This document shows, in pieces, positions 51,114 to 62,449 of a stretch of 64,000 nucleotides of DNA. How positions within the stretch are numbered: position 1 is the first letter of the stretch; each line of letters begins with the position of its first letter. Made by a program: the position numbers and the translations under genes. The notes below the pieces were generated by a model. That model was given only the letters and a program-made list of their open reading frames with translations, was not told the origin of the DNA and made no database searches. Source of the DNA: Epiperipatus broadwayi (taxonomy: Eukaryota; Onychophora; Udeonychophora; Euonychophora; Peripatidae); NCBI GenBank assembly GCA_028023455.1, contig JAQFVV010012423.1, positions 4,382,269-4,446,268 on the forward strand. The letters run 5' to 3'.

Positions 51114-54035
51114 ACTTTTACTTTTAAAAATTAAAACTTTATTTACACATTAGAGTGGATACAAAAGAAATCAATGATAGGATAAAATTATGTCAATATA
51201 AAAGTTTCAGAGTATACATATAAATGTGGTATGCAAGCCATGTATATAGAAAAATTAAAAGTTGTATTAGATCAATAATATAGTCTCAAGAGCAGCATAA
51301 GAAAATCATGATAGTTAATTAAAGCAAGTATGAAAGAAACATAAATAAATAAAAGTAAAATCAAAGATTACACTAATACCTTAAGGCAGTGCATCATATT
51401 CTTAATTAGCTAGGAATATAAAGTAAGTCAAACCTATGTATAAGATTTGAAAATTCCATTGATTAATGATTATCCTGGCCCAAAGAGTAACGAGGACTAT
51501 AACAATATTTACAAGTTGATATAGGTAAATTAATTGTACACTATGTAACTAATGCAAAGTTTGGGTATTAAATATATAGGATGTATGAAAGATCTACATA
51601 GTTAAAGTTTAGATTATTCTTAAGTGAAAGATTGGATATATTATTTATTCAGTGGATAGGAGAAAGCCTAAGAAATACATGCATTAGGACTCTAGCCTCG
51701 TATGGCTCCAGGTTTGGTCAATTAGCCAAGACTGACAAGTTCATTTATCCTCATCTTTTATCTTGTAGAGGGATTTGAAAAATCTATTAACCATTGAGTC
51801 ATCACAGCCATGATCAAATATCATGCTACATCTGGCAGTCCAAATTGAGAAGTTTATGAAAGTGTCCAGTCCTATTGTCTGAATTGACCCTTTTTAATTG
51901 CTGCATTAAGAGAAATGTTAGCTGGGTCATTGCCATTTGTCTGGTCTAACACTATATTATGGAGATAAGTCCACGAATCACATTGCTCCAGAATGTGACC
52001 AATTGACTTTTCCTGTTTGTTACATAGGGACAAAGGGAGTTGATGTTGTAACCCCTTTGGTAGTGGAGAAAGGCCCCAGAAGGAAGTGTTCCAAGGATGA
52101 TTTTTATTAAAAAAATCAAAAACATTTGGACTCAGTTTGATGAATTTTGTTAATTTGGAAAATTGAGCGATTCCTATTGGAAGTATATTAACAGATTTAG
52201 TTTTTCTCGGAAACATTAATCAATAAACTTCCCAATATGATAATTTCCCCTGAAAAAGGGAACTCGATGACTGGAAGTTTTGAATAATCACTGTAACTTG
52301 CTTTTGTAACCAAATGCTTCTCAATCTAGGCAGAGGTCGATTGGTAGGCTCTATCTTTTCCTTGGGGAAGGGGCACTCCATATCGGGATTATCCTTAAAA
52401 ATCTTGAATGGTATATTATGAGTTCATTGGAGGTAAAAAATCTTCAGTGAATGAAGGCTAAGGCTATTAAGAAGTTTGGGTTTTTGTAATATGTTGAGGC
52501 TGATGACAGGAGTCTTGCCTCCTCACTATTTCACTATATACATTATATTACAATATATAGGTCAAAGATTACATGTTATATTATAGATTGTTTTGTTATT
52601 AGAAAATTTACTATTATTTATTGTGCATTATTAATTTTATTTGTCTCCTATGTTAAAGAGAATTCCAGGTATTTCTTATAGCCTCATTTTGATTCTTTTT
52701 TTTTTTTTGGTGTGTATTTAAGGTTCCTAAAATCGTTTGTTCCAGTATTCATGGAAATTTTTAACAGAATAATACTTTTTGTGTTGGAATATTGCTTTCA
52801 ATCTCTCTAGCCATAAGAATCTTAGTAGAGGTAATACAGCTAATTATTTTTGTCATTGATTATGAAGCTTGGTGTCAATATCTTAGTTAATGAGTTTTTG
52901 GAGAGAATTCGATTTGATCTAATGATATTGAAAAAGGAACAATCATCATTGGCGTGTAAGAAAGTTTTTTCTTGTTGTCTACATAATTTACACATTAGGT
53001 CAAAGGAACATCTATATAATTTGTTAAAAAAAGTCAGTTAGAAACAACCATAAATGAATTTGATGCAATTACATGTTAATGTTTTAGCCAATAATATACT
53101 TTCTCATGTTTGTATAGATGTATGGGTTTTTGTTTATGACTGCGATTGAATTTTGAGATACATAATCATTGATAGTTCATTATGTGTAATTTGACTTATT
53201 GTCTGTTCATTATATCTCTTATGCCAAGGTATTCCAGTCTTCACATCATCAAGTATGATGTATTCCCCAGCTTAATCAACTCTGATGTTTGACAGTTAAG
53301 AAGGCTGATGTCAAAAAGTGAGTCATGACTTTGTCTGCTGAATCATTTGGCTTTTATAAACTGACTAAAAATGTGATACTAACTAGACCTATTCCATTGT
53401 TTTTAATGTTATCCTTAAATCCTGAACATTATAAATAATTATATATTTATTGATGTTAACTATTGATATATTATTTATACATGTTCATTGTGCATAGTAT
53501 ACTAGCAGTTCTTTTAGGGTGGAATTAATTATTTTCATTTTTGGATTGAAAGTTATTTATTTGAGAAACTGTTGGTAATTATTTTGTTATTATTAAATTT
53601 GTTTTTGACATACAGACATATATTGGAATACCTAGGAATTTTGTTGAAGCTGCTATAAACTTTGATGGATTTTTTTTTCCTGACAATATCTGCTATGCTG
53701 CTTATTTGTTATCTGATATTAATGATTCCAAGATAAAACTTTTTAGACACTCTTCAATAATAAGAATGTTAATGACTCCTCTGGTATATATTATTAAATC
53801 ATCAACATAGGCCAGTATCTTTATTTTTATTCCTAGGCTTGGTATAAATATTCCAAGAATTTAATTGTTGATCTCTCTCAATAGTGAATCTATGTATGTA
53901 GTAAATAAAGCAAAGGATAGTGGTAATCCTTGGACAATGCCATTTGTAATTTTAAATATTGGAGAGAGTCCTAATAAAAGTCTTTGTAGCTGCCTTTCTA
54001 TTTTTATATAATTTATTATGCTACATAAATCATTT
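51114..54035 (-). pseudogene. 5'-truncated LINE inserted in repeat X
   Basis: A decayed minus-strand non-LTR retrotransposon. At about 53965-53880 it encodes LQRLLLGLSPIFKITNG, then GIVQGLPLSFALFTTYIDSL, the RT motif B (QGxPLSP). At about 53835-53790 is KILAYVDDLIIYTRG with the YxDD catalytic motif. At 52216-51872 a 114-codon open frame includes NPWNTSFWGLSP-like sequence (HPWNTSFWGLSPLP) and CNKQEKSIGHILEQC, a Cys-His-Cys C-terminal motif. The 3' end has an AATAAA-type signal near 51140. Spacing and motif style suggest a Tx1/L1-like clade, an inference only. Its edges coincide with the points where homology to repeat X stops and resumes. Confidence 0.7.
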
Positions 54036-54260
54036 TGTTTTAAATTAATTGTTATACTAAGAAAATCAGTAATTTAGAAGTCACTCATAATTTGCACATT
54101 GTGATCTTTATCTTATTTATATTATTGTTCATAATTAAATTTTAAATTAAAGCATAATCTAAATTATGGGAATCACGTTTACATACATTTATTCCAATTA
54201 CAGAGACAAAGCTAAATATCTTGTTGATTGATTGTTGAAGATAGGGTTTGAGCAGGAATT
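54036..54260 (+). repeat. Dispersed repeat X, copy 1, right part
   Basis: Resumes homology with the 63.7-kb copy: ttatactaagaaaatcagta against ctatactaagaaaattagta, then gtgatctttatctta, ataattaaattttaaattaa, and more loosely through ggtttgagcagg. In the other copy this follows directly after the end of the left part. Confidence 0.65.
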
Positions 54261-54263
54261 TTG

Positions 54264-54641
54264 TTAATAACACTGATAATCAGAATTCAATTTTGATGTT
54301 ATATATGATTTATATGTATAGAAATAGTTTAAATGATTTCGGTTGTATTCAAGAAATTTATACACATATATTTTTGTGCAAGTTTTTATGTCTATAGAAA
54401 TTTTGATATGATTTATATATGCGCAATTTATGTTGTAATATTTAAAATATGTGTTAATTATCTTATGCCTTTGTTGTATTTTACTTAAATAATGATGATC
54501 AATCAGCACAGCAAATAAATGAGTATTATAATTGCTAAAATATAAATACATACAATAATTAGTATAAGCTTGTTTGAATACAATCATGTTGAATTTGGCT
54601 GTGGTAAGATTGATAATCAAAATATTTGCATTCCCATCCAT
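54264..54641 (-). CDS. 125-codon frame, doubtful
   Basis: One of the longest uninterrupted frames in the window (starts MDGNANILIINL). It is rich in Tyr, Asn, Ile and Lys, as chance frames in AT-rich DNA are. There is no domain, signal peptide or repeat, and no neighbour suggests a function. It lies just upstream of the LINE on the same strand but shows no LINE motif. Confidence 0.15.
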   Translation of the reverse strand: MDGNANILIINLTTAKFNMIVFKQAYTNYCMYLYFSNYNTHLFAVLIDHHYLSKIQQRHKIINTYFKYYNINCAYINHIKISIDIKTCTKIYVYKFLEYNRNHLNYFYTYKSYITSKLNSDYQCY

Positions 54642-55320
54642 GGCTTGATTTTAATGGCATTGGCTTTAAGTTTACTTAAATGAAAATTATTGTAAAGATC
54701 TGTGTCAGTATATTGCTTCACCATAAAAACATCTATAATAAATTAACATAACGTATAATATTGGATTGGTAATAAATATAGCTCATGATGCATTTAATAA
54801 TAGAATAATAAAATACAGAATGAAAACATCATCAGAAAAGGTAGTTTTTTTTTTAAAATGTTCAGCTTTATTACTACCTGGCATGCTTTCAATAGGACAT
54901 GGTATACTGAAAGCATGCTAGGCAATAAAAAGATAAATATTTTTTTAAAAAAAATTACATTTTCTGTTGATGTTTTTATTAATTGTCATGTATTACATTA
55001 GATCAAAAAAGAAAGAAATTATTTATAATTGAATTATAATAGAATAATAGTAAATATGACATATAGCATTATAATATTAAACTGACAACAAAATTTTCTC
55101 TTTAAGTTTGTTTAGTCTAGAATTGCTATTTTATTTGATGCAAGATTCAAGGTATCATTACATTTCATAGTTAGTGTTTATGTCCAAAAGTTTTGTGATT
55201 GTCTGCCAGGTAAAAACATATTGAATATTGGTAATGTTTGCTAAGTTTGCAGAGATTATGGTTAAATATTTTCACCAGTAAACTTAAATTTCTTTCTTGA
55301 TAATGGAGTAACATCATTTA
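54642..55320. other. AT-rich DNA with one strong hairpin
   Basis: At about 54866-54932 arms of about 24 bases (cctggcatgctttcaata and its complement tactgaaagcatgctagg) enclose a short loop. The rest shows nothing recognisable. Confidence 0.6.
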
Positions 55321-55324
55321 CCAA

Positions 55325-55416
55325 TATATATATATAGCAAATTTTAGGTGATAAATCTATGGAGTAACATATATTTATATATATATATATATAGCAAATT
55401 TTAGGTGATAAATCTA
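55325..55416. repeat. Short direct duplication with (TA)n
   Basis: The unit (TA)n plus tagcaaattttaggtgataa and atct occurs twice, 57 bp apart. Confidence 0.8.
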
Positions 55417-55989
55417 GTGATACTTTCCAGTGATTAATGGTAACCTTTGCTACAGGTCTGTTTTGTCTGTTACATGGTATTATTTTAACTTTTGGTTTTC
55501 CAGAATGGGACATAACTATATAAATTCTCTAAGAATATGATTAGAAAATTTTGGCAAAACTATACACTCTGTGAGAAAAGAATAAAAGTTTTGGAACGGC
55601 TATATTCCGAGAGCAAAAAAATATTTTAGTTTTGGAAAGCTATACTGACAGAAATATTTATAGCAATTTAAATGAAGAATCATACCTAAGAGATAAGATA
55701 ACTGATAGTTTGTCATGAAATAACATAAATTACAATAATGAGGATGCTACAAAAAGAGCAGATATATTCATAGAGGTCTAAAATATTGTTAGAGATAGAA
55801 TCATTCTTTAAAGTCAAAGTAAAAAAAAATGAAATTAGCAAAAAAGAAATAATATAGAATTATTAGAAAATATATGAAGAAACATAAGTGGAAGCTCTTA
55901 GTGTGATGAGGTATCACAATAGCCCTATGATGACATTTAGAGAACCAGAGGTAGATATGAAAATAGATAAGCACACATAAAAGAAAAAT
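55417..55989. other. AT-rich non-coding DNA
   Basis: No gene was recognised. Confidence 0.5.
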
Positions 55990-57600
55990 ATAGGAAAAAA
56001 AAGAAGAAAGTACACATTAGAAATGTCATGTTACAAATAATGTAAGTAATGAAGCCCTCATTGCATGAATTGAAGCAAAGCCAACTTAAACTGAACCAAG
56101 GCAAGTGCACACTGGATGAAAAATTGGAGCAATATCAGCAAGAAATTAAGCAATAAATTTCAGTGAATTCAACCCAATAAACAAAAAAGAGATAGAATTA
56201 TTTCCAAGATAGAATAAGTAAAGTTAAAGAAATGATACTGGTAGAAAGAGCAAGACTGAATATTATGGGAAAAGAAATAAACCAAATGAAGAAAGAATTT
56301 GAAGAAAGCAAAAAGGTCAGGATACTTTAAAGCATCAAATGAGAGTGCAAAAGAAATATATGATGTTCAATGAGAGAAATCACAGAAACAGATCAACTAT
56401 CAAATGGAAATGAAAAAATTAGTTGCATATACTTTAGGGCTAGGGATGAACTGGAAATAAATAAACATCGTACGAAAGAAAAAATAGTACATGTTTGTTA
56501 TGAGCTAAGAAAAGACACAAAGAAAAGGATCAAAACAATAGAAATCAAATGCTGCTGCATTAAGAGTGATGAAACAAACAGATATAAGGATAAATATTAA
56601 GATACTTAACATAAAGGCATAGAATAGAAGATGAAAGCAATGGGTAAGCCAACCAAATTGTAGCTAATACCATCCTAATCAAAGAATTTTAGGCCAATAT
56701 AATAAAAAGCTCTTTGATATACTTGAAAAGCTTACAAGAGCTGTTTTATTTCTACCTGGGGAGAAAATAAGAAAAGATAACTGTTCTTGTAATTATGAAG
56801 CAGCCAAAGACAGTTAGTATGCATTGGGAATAAAATTTTAATCTTTGGGAATTATTAGTATGGCACCCTGCATGGCTTTTGGATTAAAGAAAGGCAGGAT
56901 GGAATTATGCACAGAGTATTGCAGGAGTGATACCCCAAAGTTACAGGTAAAACCTATATGTAATTATGTTCACCGTATGTTTTCAAATTGAAGTCTCTTA
57001 TGGTCTTTTTTTCTGTCTAAGGGTCAAAACTGTCCACAGTTCAACAAATCATGCTTAGTAATGACAAGAGCTCCATCAAAGAAATGGATAACAATTGAAG
57101 ACCTCAAGTATTATACATTTGTAGCTATATCCTAAAGTGCACAGAGAACTATATGATGATAGATATAATACTTGGTGTTTGTACAGGCTTTTAGAAAGGT
57201 TAAACAATTTTCATGGAGATCTGATGGCATTAGACCATAGGAGCTCGAAGTTCCTTATCAGCAGTTATTTAATCAATAATAAATTAATTCAATGGAGTCT
57301 TTTCCTGAAAAAAGTTATCTATCAGTTCATTTACTGCAGTAGAGATTCTAAGTCACAATGCCATGGATATATCTCAACAGCATCATTGTATTGAAAACCG
57401 TTTTATTGCCATAATAATAATTTCCAATGAGGAATCACTAGAAGCAGAACTATGACAAATGAATCAGTCACAAAATGCTCATACTGATTAGGGAAATATA
57501 ATAACCTTTTACATAGTCAATTATCACCTCAACATCCTGCTTCTAAACAGATAATGCATGTTTATTATTTGTGTGATCATTGTGGATTTTATAAGACAGA
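55990..57600 (+). pseudogene. Unidentified coding relic
   Basis: The plus strand is A- and G-rich and gives protein-like stretches in several frames: EMILVERARLNIMGKEINQM with KKEFEESK (about 56230-56310), an open frame 56370-56600 including RARDELEINKHRTKEKIVHV, and 57137-57394 with WCLYRLLERLNNFHGDLMAL. The first two look like coiled-coil or highly charged regions. Composition suggests a retroelement protein, possibly ORF1- or gag-like, but no diagnostic motif was found. It lies upstream of the Penelope-like element on the same strand but is separated from it by (TA)n at 57810. Confidence 0.3.
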
Positions 57601-57829
57601 ATGTGTATTATGAAAGTTATTTAATTGTTTGGTAATGTATTCAAATATATTATCTCCTTTTTAATACATGTTAATTTTACTTCAGAAATAAACTTAGTAA
57701 ATCCAGTTATTGTAGTGATGCATGTTATCTCACCAAAAATTCCAATACATTTAATGCATTTTTATGATCATTTACCACCATTCCAGCAGTATTAATTTTT
57801 GATAGTAATTAATATATATATATATATGT
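57601..57829. other. AT-rich spacer ending in (TA)n
   Basis: Nothing recognised apart from a TA run at about 57810-57828 that may mark the 5' boundary of the Penelope-like element. Confidence 0.5.
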
Positions 57830-59590
57830 CAACAGAAGGCGTTCTACCAAAAACACCGTCAAGCATATTTCATTTACATAAACGTCAGAGAATGCATTCC
57901 CTATCTATAACTTTAATTCCACTTTCAGATCATGATTTCAAGCTATTTGCTATCATCAGTGAAAGACAGGAATAAGAAATAGATCTAAACACAAACTCTG
58001 AACATTTATAAAACAGTTTCTATTCAGCTTGCAAGCGTGAATTTTTTAGACACGTTAATGTCTTCGAACTCAGCATGTTTTTCATATATATATGTCATAT
58101 TATTATTACTATTTGCTAATCATTTTTTTGAGCTTATCTGGGATATTAAATTGACTAAGAATGATATTTTGGTAAGTTTTGACATTGTTTCACTTTTTAC
58201 TAGTGTACCTGTAAATGAAGCGATTCAAGTTTTAAAAAATATTTAGTTGCCTAATTTTGCTGTGTTTTTGATTGAACACTGCTTATCAAATACATTTTTT
58301 GTTTTTGATGGGCAGATGTATAAACAAACATCAGGTCTAGCTATGGTTCACCAATTTCTCCAGAATTAGCTTCTATTTTTATGGAGGATTTGGAAAATAA
58401 AATTTTGACTTTAGCAGTTAAAAAACCATCTATATGGCTGAGGTATGTTGATGATACCTTTGTTATTTGGCATCATGGCAAGCATGCTCTTGTTGACTTT
58501 TTTAATATTTTAAACTCTTTTCACAACAATATTAAATTTACCATGGAAATAGAAAATAATAATCAATTACCTTTTTAATCAATTACCTTTTTTAGATGTT
58601 TTGATTGAAAGAAGGGAAGATGGTTCTTTATCCCATGGTATATATAAAAAACCAACACACACTGGGAGATATCTGCATTTTTCCTCTCATCACCGTCCTG
58701 CACAGCTATTTTCAGTCGCAAAGACATTATTGGATAGAACAAATAGTCTTTCTGATGATAGCCATTTTCACCGGGACCTTTTTGCTACTAATAAAATGCT
58801 TCTTCATAATGGTTTTATTTACAACATTATTAATAGGGCTTATATATATCAAAAAAAAAAAAGATTTTGATACATCAAAAATTAAGACAATTTTACCATA
58901 TATAAAAGGAGTAACTGATAGAATTGGTAACATTTTAAAGAATAATAATATTCACACAATTTACACTACTTATAAAAAAAATAGTGAAATATTTCCACTT
59001 CCTAAAGATAAAACTGCTTTGGAGTGTCATGGTGTATACGAAATTCCATGTAGGGTTTGTGCACATACATATATAGGAAAGACTAATCTTAGAATAAATA
59101 TTAGAAAAGAAGAACACCTTCTAGCAGTGAGAGAAAAATCCAATTCATCAGCTATTTATTCTCATATAAAAACAACAAATCATAATATCAATTTTGAAAA
59201 AACAAATATTTTAGCAAAAATTGAACAATATGACCAGAGACTGCTAAGAGAAGCTATAGAGATTTTTAAAAGGCCCAAGAGCATAAATGAAAAGTGTGGA
59301 TTAAAGAAGATTAACAACATTTGGAAGAAGCTATTGGAAGAGAAAATAAATTTTAAAACTTCTCAACCAATAGAATTTAAATATGAGGAGAAAGAAAACG
59401 ATAAAAACGAATTTAAATCTCATATGCACTCTTATGATTTGATAAAGAGGACACTCTGAGGAAGATACTTGATATTGTACTGAAACATCAGCATTTAGCT
59501 TTTTCCTACACGGAATATCCTGCAAATAGTAATAATAATATGACATCTTTTATCCGTGAAAATATTAGAATTTATATATATATATATAGT
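57830..59590 (+). pseudogene. Penelope-like retroelement, best copy (RT and GIY-YIG)
   Basis: Penelope-like elements copy themselves with a reverse transcriptase and open target DNA with a C-terminal GIY-YIG endonuclease. Visible in order: VSFDIVSLFTSVP (58172-58210, RT motif A); QTSGLAM, then SPISPELASIFMEDLE (about 58325-58395, motif B, split by a 1-base loss near 58344); WLRYVDDTFVIWH (58435-58473, catalytic YVDD); GIYKKPTHTGRYLHF (about 58640); LPYIKGV (about 58895); GVYEIPCRVC (59031) and YIGKT (59070) of the endonuclease; LREAIEIFKRPKS (about 59245). Breaks: a stop at 58244, a tandem duplication of aatcaattacctttt near 58561-58593, and a frameshift in the A run at 58849-58861. The 284-codon frame at 58605-59459 is genuine only from about 58862. 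The N-terminus is missing or unrecognised. Both ends are (TA)n. Confidence 0.9.
59456..59497 (+). ncRNA. Hammerhead-like motif in Penelope copy 1
   Basis: ctgagga (one mismatch to CUGAUGA), then agatac, loop ttgatatt, gtact, GAAA and catcagcattta. The stem has 3 Watson-Crick pairs next to the loop, one mismatch and a G-U. The core overlaps the stop codon of the endonuclease frame. The same loop length and GAAA position occur in copies 2 and 3. Confidence 0.45.
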
Positions 59591-59985
59591 GACAGTCAGA
59601 TGATGTATGTTCGTTTAACCCAGTTCGAATACTAAGCGAAAGTACCTTGAGGCCACCCATACGTGAGATATTAAATCAAGAATACTATGACCTCTGCCCT
59701 ATTCACCTATTCTCGAGGCTAATTACGAACCAATAACATTATCTGAGCCACATATAAATTATTTTTCAACTGGCCAAGCTTGGCATCAGTGGAGAGAAAC
59801 ATGGATGGGAACACCTAAGGAGCTAAATAGTTAAATGTGTGTAAAAGTAATATGTGTTTGCATGCCTGGATCATTTGAAATGTAAAAATAAAGCATTACA
59901 ACAAAATTAGCAAACTCAAGCTTTTTAGTTAACTAAGGTATTTAATTAATGACTTTAAAATATTAATAATGATTTAATGGCCTCC
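59591..59985 (-). other. Possible solo LTR, uncertain
   Basis: This less AT-rich segment follows the (TA)n end of the Penelope element. On the minus strand it could run from tggaggccatt (about 59983) to gactgtca (about 59590), TG...CA ends, with aggggaatag just upstream as a polypurine-tract-like block. No second copy and no target duplication were found, so the LTR reading is weak. It shares no sequence with the element at 41.2 kb. Confidence 0.25.
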
Positions 59986-61636
59986 ACTATTCCCCTAAAT
60001 TAATGAAAAACTAATTAGACAATAAAAACAGATTAAACAATATAATATTTTTGCGGTCTAAGTCTTTTCTTCCCAATTTTAATAAAATTGGTAACTTGAA
60101 TCTCCTCGATAAAGTACAATAGTAAAAATCTTTTGCAAAGCATTTTCTAATTGCTTTGTGCTAAAAACAGCCAGTTTAAAAATTATTTAAAATGTATATA
60201 GCTAAATCAGATATACGTAATAAGCTACTGGCGGACAAAAGAGGCCTTATTGAGGAGATCAAGTTGGCAAACAAAGGAAACTTATTTGTATGGAATTTAG
60301 AAACATAAATAAAATTGGAAAGAGATTTTAAATGAAAAAAATTAACTTTTAAACTTAACCGCAATGGAATACAAAATATTTACACATGTTAGTAATGAAG
60401 AATAGCAAAGGAAAAAAGATTAAATATAGATAGATGATCACACATATATATATTTAAGACTAATCTAATAAAATGGTTACATTACAAATATCATTAAATA
60501 AAACAATTCATAATATAATTCAATTAAGAAAGGTATGAACAAAAGGGTAGAAAGTAAATAATTCGATGGAGGAGAGATATGATTACCATCCTGGTTCCTT
60601 GCTCCTGTTCGGTGGTGTCGTGGCTTGATCCAACCATCGATAGGTATTTGTCCAGACAATGAAAATGGAAATATGTAGCATGGTTTCACGAAAAGTCCTA
60701 CAGAAACAACACAGAGTTCAGATCACTATTAGGTGGATACTATGGCATTTTGGATGGTATTTAGAAACATCGGTGATAGGCAAAGCTATTTATTTGCCTA
60801 ACCAAGCATAGTAGAATCCATCAAATTCATATGACTTTTAGCTTGAGCATGTTCAAACTTCTCCATGATTTTGAAGATGACAGTTGTATAACTTTTTGGA
60901 ATAAAATCTCAACAAGCAAAATCTGCAAGAGTTCTCCCAAGAGAAATCTGAATGAAATTTCCAAAAGGGAAATCTTAATGCCAGTAAGAAAACTCTGAAT
61001 GCCAAATCTTTTGTTTACTCTCCTATTTATAACTTTTTGCAAGCTACCTTCTATTGTTTGTATGATCTTAGATCCTGATAAGCCCACCCACATGCTCCTT
61101 TGTTTCAAGGTAACATTTTCTAAAAGTAACTTTTACTTTTTATTCTATATTTCTTTCTTTAAAGTTTGAATTTTATTAATTAAAAAAGAAAGAAAGCCAT
61201 CTTTAATTTGCCTTGAATGGGCTAACTAATTACAAACATACATTCTTTTAGAAAATGTTGGTGGGCTTATCTCACAATAAATCATACGCCATATTTTAAT
61301 AAAATTTTAACAAAAAAATATATTATTTCTTTTAATAATATAAGCATTGTATTTCAGCAGAATTTTGCATTAACTCATATATATATGCTTGACGTATATA
61401 TATATATATATATATGTTTGACTAATAGATTTTTATTAACAGAAATCTAATCTTAGAATGGAATTTATTTAACAAAATATTTAAATGCAATACAAATTAT
61501 ATAAACGTAATTAATTTTAGCTTTAATGCAAAACCCTGCTGATATTGGACTATAAACTTAATTCAGGTCTATAATACTAACCAAGTCTATAGAAGGCTGT
61601 GAAGCATGGATCGGACTTCAGATCCATTGCTTCAAT

Positions 61637-61640
<4 letters not shown>
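59986..61640. other. Unassigned DNA
   Basis: No domain was recognised. The patch at 60580-61110 is less AT-rich and holds minus-strand frames of 70 and 93 codons (60477-60689 and 60827-61108) without known motifs. It could be a further transposon relic. Confidence 0.4.

Positions 61641-61713
<73 letters not shown>
61641..61713. repeat. (TA)n microsatellite
   Basis: About 36 uninterrupted TA units. Confidence 0.95.
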
Positions 61714-61715
<2 letters not shown>

Positions 61716-62449
61716 CCAAATATGTTATAGCATACCCTATTTGAAAAGGTATTGCACTATGTACCATTAGTAGGTTATAAGTCAAGAAAATTCTTACAAG
61801 AAGAAGCCTCAAGCTATTTTCACAGATCATGGGTCATCCCTTTAAATCACAAAAATATAATTGCCAGACACAATAACAAGGCACTTAACTTCTATTAACA
61901 TCATTGCATAATCCTCATCTAATCCATACAAGAGTGTTATGGAAGAACTAATACATAAGCCATAACTACAGAATGGATCAATTAAATTCAAAAGAATGTG
62001 AATATTTATCAACTGAAGACAAAATAAATCTATGGGATTCAGGTTGATGTAGTTACATTTTGGAAAGAATTGTTCTCTATTTATTAAAAAAACACCTCTT
62101 TCAATAATTCCAGAAGATAAAAATGTGAACCATGACAAAAAGAAGTTTTATGCCCAGTTAGAACACATGACCAAAAAAAGGATGGCAAAAACCATGTCAG
62201 TTTAAGGTAGAGGATCAGGTCTTCATGAGAACATCCCATGTAAGATCTTTTCTGTATATTGGTTTTTATTTATAATTCAGAAGAATATTGGCAAGAGTGT
62301 CTTTATTGTAGAAAATAAATCATGAATAAAAAAGTCTTACAATGCTTGATATTTTGACCAGTAGGGTATATTACAATATGAATACAAGTATAAATAGTTT
62401 TTGATTTGGTAGATTAAAAAATTGAAGAAAAGAAAAAAAAATTGTTGTC
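61714..62449. other. AT-rich non-coding DNA
   Basis: A 98-codon minus-strand frame at 61842-62138 has a hydrophobic, Ile/Leu-rich composition and no motif. Nothing else was recognised. Confidence 0.45.

Noticed and set aside
57137-57394. Part of the Penelope N-terminus
   Set aside because: It shows no Penelope motif and lies outside the (TA)n boundary at 57810; left as an unidentified relic.
58605-58860. First 85 or so codons of the 284-codon frame
   Set aside because: The genuine Penelope peptide over this stretch is in another frame (GIYKKPTHTGRYLHF); the frames join after the A run at 58849-58861.
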